Positions 46,539-64,000 of a stretch of DNA of 64,000 nucleotides are shown piece by piece. Origin of the DNA: Brachypodium distachyon (lineage: Eukaryota; Streptophyta; Magnoliopsida; Poales; Poaceae); the NCBI RefSeq assembly GCF_000005505.3, contig NC_016133.3, forward strand, positions 21,974,555-22,038,554. The letters are read 5' to 3'. Each line of letters opens with the position of its first letter. The first letter of the stretch is position 1. Both the position numbers and the translations under genes were made by a program. The notes under the pieces were generated by a model. It saw only the letters and a list, made by a program, of their open reading frames with translations, was not told where the DNA came from and made no database searches.

Positions 46539-48490
46539 CGGAGGGGCAAGCGGTTATTTGGAGCGGCAGTGGTGGTTAGGCAAGAGTTTCGAGTTCGTCG
46601 GAGAGGGTTTTCCTGCGAGTTGGTTGGCGGTAGTAGGAAAAAAATTATACTCCTCCGAGCATGGAGTACCAAATTTGTGAAGTCCTTTTTTTCTGCGGAT
46701 AAATTTTTTTCGAAGTCTATATAAAGATTTGATTCTTATTTGGTTGGTTCCGAAAGTTTGGCTGCCCGTGGAATTTTACAAATTCAACTCACAATTCCTT
46801 TATGAATTCCGGTTTTTGGCCACCCAAGGGTCAAGAAATTTTTTACTATTTTTTTTGTCAAATTTTGGTAAGCAAACTTTTTCGCAAACTACACATTTCC
46901 GTTGTCAAAGAAAAATATCAATCTCCACTAATAATAATCTTTATCTCCATTGTTGATGGTAAAGCATCAACCATCTCAAACCCATATCATTTGCACCATC
47001 CATCCATGGATAAACACCAAACGATCAACGTGATCCAAATAGTGTATGTTGCATCTCCATCGAACCTCTAATCCCGGTACCCTTAATCATCTTATTAAAA
47101 CAAATCAAACAAATCATCCTTGTCCAAAAAAAATTGCCCATCCGAAATGCCTCTTCGCACGAAGCCACTAATGACGCCGCCTTTCTGGAGAGCCGCTATC
47201 GCCCTTTCGCATTAGAAACTATTGTTGACATGTTTACATCTCACTTAGAGAATTGTCGTCGCCGGAGTGTTTTTGGAGAGCCGACGTCACCAACATGTGC
47301 CCTGAGAGCCGCCTCCAACTTGACTCGAATGCGTGCCTAATCTTGGAGAGCCAATGATCATAACGCGCCTGATCGACCCTTCATATGCCTCCTCCCAATG
47401 CCCCGATCACCTCCCATCTACACAACCCCCGTCATCACAAGCGACGTCGAAATGTGTCATTGATATGTTGGAAAAGTATACAATCCCTTAGAAGTTTAAT
47501 ATCATGTTTTTGTTAACTTTTACCAGCTTTTATTGCGTTTTCATACAAGACTCTATTTAATAATGTTAATCATCGGAAGGCAGAAAATTCACTTCTTGCT
47601 TATATATTTCAAGGACCTTTATGGAGCTAAAAAATAACATGAAATTTCAGGCGTGCATTTGGACAAAGCGGCGTGAAAACATGGTGTGTGGGTCCAATGG
47701 GGCCGGTGTTCCTTTACCCTCAAGTTAGCTTTCACTATGTACCTTGGAGTTTTCCGTTGTATGGGAGAACCGTCACAAACAAAACTAGAAAACTACGACA
47801 AACAAATCATCAGCGGGAAGAGATTAGAAGGGGAACCACTGTCGGAGTCCGAAGGTATCTTCACCTTCTCATCTTCATGATTAGGGATATAGTTCACCCC
47901 CGGGCTATGGCTTTGTGGTAGTAGCCTATAGTCTCCCTCTCCATCTCTCTCCAAACGTGCTTCGTTGATTATAGACCATATGAGCCACCCTACATAATTA
48001 AGGTCAATATTATATTACTTTGACGGTGGATCCTTTGTTTATCATATGATTTTACTAGCCATTCTTGTTATGATTGTTTTTGAGATATTGTTGATGCATA
48101 TTGTTTACCCCGTTCTTGATGCCAAATCTGATCAATCATAGTGGATAGAACAATAATGCATGTTGTGTGAATTAGGTGGAAAAATTCGAATTGTGCGATA
48201 AATTAAACCCTATTGACAGAAAAGGTAAAATCACAAGTGATTGTTGATGATATTCTAAGTTGCCCTAGTAAGGATAAAAAAGGCTTCCAACATTGAACTT
48301 TTGATTTATCATGTCAACAAATTGTGTAGAATTTATGATATAGACCGTTGTTCTCAACAGTGAGATAAACACTTTGGTTTTCGTGCAAAATATAATGTTG
48401 ATCCAACAATTGCCCCTTCATGAACGATTTGGTTTTGTGGTATCCTATAAAACTGATTTACTATTGATAAAAAAATAAAACTTATGCATT
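46539..48490. other. MORC 5' flank and spacer
   Basis: The first few hundred bases (46539-46730) should hold the MORC promoter and 5' UTR. Beyond that the sequence is AT-rich with scattered short frames (e.g. 47134-47340, 47673-47921) that I do not recognise. No RNA gene is seen. Confidence 0.4.
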
Positions 48491-48529
48491 TGCACGTAAA
48501 ATTAAATGTGTGACTTCTCCGGTTCTTGA

Positions 48530-48874
48530 TTGTTGCATATAGGAAATTATATTGAAAATGCTTGCTTCCTCGGTTGGGAAATAACTGATTGGATTTATCT
48601 AGATTTGCATGCATCTAAAGAGTCACTTATTTTCGGACGGAGGGAATACATCAGTAAAAATGCAAGGGTGAGAGTCCCCGTTGCCCAAGAAAGTATCGAA
48701 CTTCTACATGACTCGACAAATAGAATTGAAGAGGTAGATGATGAAAACAAATCTACCCAAATAATAAAGGGAGGAACTCTTCCTTCGTCATCGTCGTCGT
48801 CCATCTGTGAATTTGGCAATTTGCCCCTTCAAGTTTTTGTTAATCCAACCGCCAGTACATCTGGCGAGGAGTAA
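48530..48874 (+). other. Open frame of unknown nature
   Basis: A 114-codon frame, open but without a canonical ATG at its first codon. It has an acidic centre (IEEVDDENKST) and a Ser-rich tail and ends TSGEE. The region GLxFGRREYISKN could be exon debris. No family is recognised, and it lies just upstream of the GC-rich block of the accessory region. Confidence 0.2.
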
Positions 48875-48889
48875 CAGAACGCGGTTTAG

Positions 48890-50216
48890 TCTGGGTGCCT
48901 TTGTACGTCGGGCAAGCCTGCCTCCCTTCCCTCCCTACTTGCTTCCCCCGTTCCCCGATTTCTCATCTCTACAGACCACAGCCATCGTGCGCCTGCCCGC
49001 TCCCGACACCTCCGCCCCTGCGGCCCTGTCCGCAATCCTCACACAGCCCGTCCCTCCAGTGCAGAGACCAACTCTCTCGCCCGTCATGGCTTTCCTCGGT
49101 ACTCGGTGGCTGCCCCTTCTGTCCCAGAGCTGGCGTGTCGAGCGGCCCCTCCACCGTTGTCTCCTCCTCCGGCGAGTTCCCCGCGAGACAACTTAGCCCC
49201 TAGGACGTTCCCCAACCCGACTCCAGCCGCAATTTCGCGGAGGCCCAGGTAAACACGGCGCAGCCACCCGCAGCAGGAGCGGTGGCCCCCTGTGGAGGCA
49301 AGTGCGGAGCGGGTGGCGGAGGGCAGCCCGCTGCGGACGACGCGCGGCAGCCCCCGGCAGGAGCGACGGCGAACGAAGGCGACGACGGGCGGGTCGAGCT
49401 GCCCAGCAGCTGGAGCGTCACACAGGGGTTTGGCGTCCTCATACACCTGGATGAGCCGCACCAGTGCATGGCCTTGGCATTTACAGCACATGCCTAAATC
49501 CGGGTACACACGAAACACATCGTCCCAGTCCTCGCCTGGATGGTGGCGCGGACGGCGATGAGGGAGATCAGATGAACCACATGAGCGCGGCCACGAGATT
49601 GCCGAGCTCCGAGTTCTGGTTTACCCAGAGGCTGCCAAGTAGGGCTGCGGAGCAGAGGAAGTAGCAGACGAAGAGGGAGGAGCGCGAGGGGAGGAGGTGG
49701 TGGCACTGTGCTAGGCATGGCTTGTCGACGGCGCGAGGCGGCAGAGAGTGCCAGGAGATCGCGCAGGCGGAGATCAGGGCCAACACGTCGCCCGGGAGCA
49801 ACAGGATCAGTTTGCCACCGCCGTGGCCGACTATGGAGATCGGGGCTTCTCGTTCGTGGGTTGGGTGGGCCGTTTGCTTCCTTTCTCCTTTTCTTTTCTT
49901 TTATTTTCTCAACCTCCAAAAGCTTCAAGCTTAAATCCTACGGAGTATAAGAAGAAGAGCGAAGAGTGACAAGCTCAGTTGTTCTTTTTCCCGTATCTCG
50001 AGCAACCGCGCGAACCCTTTTGGATTTGTCCTTCTTTGAATGTATTGGGTTGATACGACAACAAGTATTTATAATAGAGCTTGGTGTGTTGACGGATCAA
50101 TGATGAATATTGTTTCATTTATTTCAATTGAATGTCAATATGTTATTGTTTTTTATAAACATGAATTTTTGTCTGCATACGTTAAGAGCCCGTGGTACGC
50201 ACGGACATTGTACTAG
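48890..50216 (+). mobile_element. Helitron 3' portion, plus strand (5' end not located)
   Basis: The 3' terminus is typical of Helitrons: hairpin CCGTG-GTACG-CACGG, spacer ACATTGTA, then CTAG at 50213-50216 and a host T. It is the same family as the complete Helitron at 61046-63085. Upstream, a GC-rich block (48890-49880) contrasts with its surroundings and could be captured gene sequence; the minus strand around 49570-49720 encodes hydrophobic segments (CYFLCSAALLGSLWVNQ, GNLVAALMWFI) like membrane spans. No TC-type 5' end was found, so the left boundary given is only the start of the GC-rich block. Confidence 0.55.
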
Positions 50217-50306
50217 TGTTTAGAAAGTGAACAAGGGAAGCAAGGAAGCGAAGAACCAATAAAAAAGAGAAGGAAGAATGGGTCATGTGTCGATTTCCAA
50301 TGATAA

Positions 50307-50345
50307 CTAGAACATGATAGCGCACTTTGCTGCGCCCGACCCTAT
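50307..50345 (-). mobile_element. Second Helitron-like 3' terminus, minus strand
   Basis: Read on the minus strand: hairpin GCGCA-GCAAAG-TGCGC, spacer TATCATGTT, then CTAG at 50310-50307 followed by T. Structure and spacing fit a Helitron 3' end. The element body would extend to higher coordinates, toward the transporter fragment at 53 kb, but no 5' end was located. Confidence 0.45.
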
Positions 50346-52780
50346 AGTTGCGAAGAACAGGTGTGGGTGTAAAATAATATGATGATATCTGGATATAAAA
50401 ATTAAATTAATAAATGCAATTGAGATGGAAATTTTATTTTATTAAATAACATGCGCTTATATATGCAGGGATCTGAAAAGTAACATAAAGCCCATGGGAA
50501 TACAAATCTATGATGCTTGGCAGGTTGGTTTTCATATCATATTTTCAGACTTTCAGTATATTGTCACGAACTTGCAAACATAGTTGCACTGAACATCATA
50601 TATACAGTGAATTCCTTAATTTTTTTTGAAAAAGAAAAAAAGGATATTCATGGTTTGCAGGCAGTCGCAGTTTTATAATATACAGAATGGTGCAAAAATG
50701 ATTCTTTGATATCATTTCTGGTCAAAGAAATTTCCAGCAGAAACAAAAATAATCCTTATTCTACACTGTTTTCTTAGGCAGACCTGCAACAGAATTGCAC
50801 AAAACCTTAGTTTATTGCTACAAAAGTTAAGACATATGTACAGTGTAATAAATCATTGTACCAATTATAGAAAATAAATAAATAATCAGATGCCACATTG
50901 TAAATGTATTTAGGCTGACAATATGAACCATGAACGAAACTACTGCACATGAGCTCCTCATAGTGTCCTTTTAGTTCTGTGGAAAGAGGTCCTGAAAAGC
51001 ATGATAAATAAATGGAAAAATGTGAAAGATGGCAAAAGAAATGGATGCTACTGTACCTGCACTTTGTTATACATAAGCCAGATAGGAAACAGAACCTGCG
51101 TGAGAACATTCGTGAAGTACAAGTTAGGGGGGTTAGTTTGTTTGAGTAATATACTGGCCCACATTAAAAGTTCATAGTAAAACTATTATATTTTTATCTC
51201 CGAATAACACAACAGCAACACTTAAAATGCCAAGTCAGCTGAAGAAGTTGGCGACAAATATATTCACTATAATTTGGAAGTCAGTCGAGGGTGTCTCTAC
51301 ATTGTAGAGCTTACTAAGATATAACTGACCTATTTCGTATTAGGCCAATGAGATTTTGCCCCCATCGCCCAACCTCCACACAAGCTTCATAAGTACTTGT
51401 TTTTGCAGGATCCATGATGAACCTTGTGAGCCAGCGGCACTAATTATATCACCAAACAAGTATATATTAGAGTCATGATAAGCCCTGCAAGCATAAGATC
51501 ATTTGTGTTAGCACAGCTATAAAGTGAGTACTGGGTACATCAACTGGTATAAGCAGATAACATATGAAAAATCCCTGACCACTTTACCTAAGCTGTCAAA
51601 GCTTGAAGTAATTGTGCTAACCTCTGAACATCGGGAGAAAATTGAGCTTGATTGCTTGCTGCATCACCACCTCATGCTCAGGCACATATATCTGCTCCAT
51701 GACCACCACAACAATTGTACTCATCTAGCATCCGATCTATTTTGGATTGAATCAAATGAATGGACATAGTTGTACAATCCAAACCTTCTCTGTTTCAAAA
51801 ACAAGTAAATACAAGTATTTGATTTCTTTACGGTGTTCAGAAGGAGGGTTGCTTTCTACCAGCAAGAGCAATATAATTTGACTTGGGTAGAATTTATTTC
51901 AATGTAAATTCTCCCATGCATGGTTTTTGACCATGCATTCTGCATCTGGTGCACCAAGTCGACTGTACTATGAATATCAACTTAATTGGATACCTCAGGA
52001 ACTGCAGTAACCAGTCCTGGGTCCTCGGTCACGGCGTTCGGTACTGAAAGAGAAACGTTGGCTGGCTACCAAAGCATCGAAGACGATCTCGTATACACTT
52101 TTGGTGCAAGCATGTCAGGGATATACATTCCCAACTCCTCCTCCCTTCATTCCCATCAGTAATGCTTCAGTGGTAATGAAAATTCTTGCTAGAAGAAGTC
52201 GTGGCAGACCTCAAATTCTGAAGGAGCATCAATGCAGTGGCAGAGAACATTTACATCCTTCAAGCTTAATCCATGTTCTTGAGTACTCCCTCCGATCCAT
52301 AATAAGTGTCGCTGATTAAGTACACTTTGTAGCCTAATTAAATTAGGATTACGAGATATTGTTTTTTATATTATTACCATGTTAGTGGATCGATTTCTTA
52401 GAAAACTTGCTTTTCTTCTTCAAGTTCTTCCATTTCATTCCTAATAATAGTATCAACAATTGAAGAAAAAAAGATACAGAACACATGAAGAGGAAGCTGC
52501 AATGTAGGCCTTCTTTGTACTTCGATTAACATAGTGACATTGCATCAAAGGGATACTGAACCCATTGCTGCAAAAGGCAGTGTCTCCACCGAACCAGTGC
52601 AGTGCTAATATGACCTTGGTAGCTTCAAACCCAATGACAGAGAGCGAGATTTCAGGGCCAAACTAAAAGAATCAGTACCTAGCATACACATAGACAACTA
52701 TAAAATTGAATGAGATAGAGAGAGATAGCTGAAAAGGTTAGTTTCAAGGGTGTGAGCAATTGCAAACTTACAATTCTTGA
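50346..52780. other. Accessory region of exon-like fragments
   Basis: AT-rich with some splice-flanked short open segments on the minus strand, e.g. VLFPIWLMYNKVQ (about 51055-51095) and AYHDSNIYLFGDIISA (about 51435-51485), but no continuous gene. A half Stowaway end lies at about 52286-52327. The fragments may be captured exons or remains of a decayed gene. Confidence 0.35.
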
Positions 52781-52836
52781 TTCACGACCAGTTGCATAAC
52801 AGTGGAGTTGGAGCTCACCAGAACACTGGAGAGGAG

Positions 52837-52841
<5 letters not shown>

Positions 52842-52886
<45 letters not shown>

Positions 52887-52887
52887 A
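52842..52887. repeat. (AG)n microsatellite
   Basis: About 17 uninterrupted AG units from 52842, then a CG interruption and several more units. Confidence 0.95.
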
Positions 52888-52984
52888 GCAACCAAAATAG
52901 CACAGTACAATACAGGAAAGAAAATCCCGAATCAAGAACTGAGAAAAGGAAAAAAGAACTTCAGAGAAGTTGGCATCGATTGTG

Positions 52985-53115
52985 ATGAGCAGCATGATAG
53001 AGAGCTCCTTGGCGAGCTGCTGGACAACGCTGGCGCGCGTCTTGTCTGAGTCCACCTGCTGCCGCCGTGTGAGCGCCCGGATCCCTCCACCGCCCACCCC
53101 TTCCTGGAACCCCAT
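52985..53115 (-). pseudogene. Exon 1 remnant of a cationic amino acid transporter (CAT2-4 type)
   Basis: ATG at 53115 starts MGFQEGVGGGGIRALTRRQQ, continuing with VDSDKTRA and QQLAKELS. This is the cytosolic N-terminus of plant CAT2/3/4 proteins, which are 14-TM amino acid permeases. In intact genes exon 1 ends a few residues later at a GT donor within an LVAIG-like stretch. Here that stretch reads LITI followed by GATGCC, so the donor is gone and no transmembrane exons follow downstream on this strand. Most likely a fragment carried by a mobile element or left from a decayed gene. Confidence 0.5.
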
Positions 53116-53119
53116 CGCC

Positions 53120-63944
<10,825 letters not shown>

Positions 63945-64000
63945 GTTGTATCCTAGTTAAATATGGATTTGATCCTTTCTTGTGGTTCCATTTTGTCATC

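Noticed and set aside
46176..46724. Several overlapping frames around the MORC first exons
   Set aside because: Shadows of MORC exons 1 and 2, which are set by splice phase and family similarity.

Overview
The window is nuclear DNA of a grass. Exon structures, intron phases, the dense Stowaway-type MITEs (TA-flanked elements with CTCCCTCCG-like ends), a Copia element, LINE remnants, a long-TIR Mutator-like element and Helitron ends all point to a Poaceae genome. The repeats and codon usage resemble Pooideae (Brachypodium/wheat/oat group); the species cannot be fixed from sequence alone. Five host genes in 64 kb make this a gene-rich island.

Layout. 1-4.3 kb: damaged Copia retrotransposon, minus strand, cut by the left window edge. 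4.7-5.65 kb: Stowaway-like element split by a 5'-truncated LINE. 6.1-14.8 kb: a 19-exon minus-strand PPR gene recognisable as MRL1 (rbcL mRNA maturation), intact except for a 2-nt frameshift in an A6 run. 15.6-16.8 kb: degenerate SANT/NAM-associated pseudogene. 17.8-19.8 kb: plus-strand F-box/LRR gene broken by an 8-bp tandem duplication. 21.55-24.75 kb: complete LTR retrotransposon with a perfect 5-bp target duplication. It has no recognisable gag-pol but carries an RRM-like domain of the polypyrimidine-tract-binding-protein (PTB) type. 26.3-28.6 kb: repeat and GC-rich minisatellite-like sequence. 28.9-31.85 kb: complete 8-exon SAM-dependent methyltransferase gene. 32.2-33.5 kb: Pack-MULE-like element. 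34.3-46.5 kb: complete 19-exon minus-strand MORC-type GHKL ATPase gene (MORC6-like) whose introns hold several MITEs. 48.5-53.7 kb: accessory region with two opposed Helitron 3' ends about 90 bp apart and a decayed exon 1 of a cationic amino acid transporter. 54.0 kb to the right edge: plus-strand alanyl-tRNA synthetase gene (first ten exons), with two in-frame start codons that suggest dual targeting and a 2.04-kb Helitron inside a GC-AG intron.

The host genes are unrelated functionally: plastid RNA stability, ubiquitin-ligase adaptor, probable plastid methyltransferase, chromatin silencing ATPase, translation. There is no operon logic; what ties the window together is repeated insertion of small non-autonomous elements into introns and spacers. 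Exon chains for MRL1, the methyltransferase, MORC and AlaRS were built by hand from GT-AG (one GC-AG) junctions, codon phase and protein-family similarity. Phases close exactly for the methyltransferase (373 aa), MORC (593 aa) and the visible AlaRS part (500 codons), and for MRL1 (1084 aa) once the 2-nt lesion is discounted.
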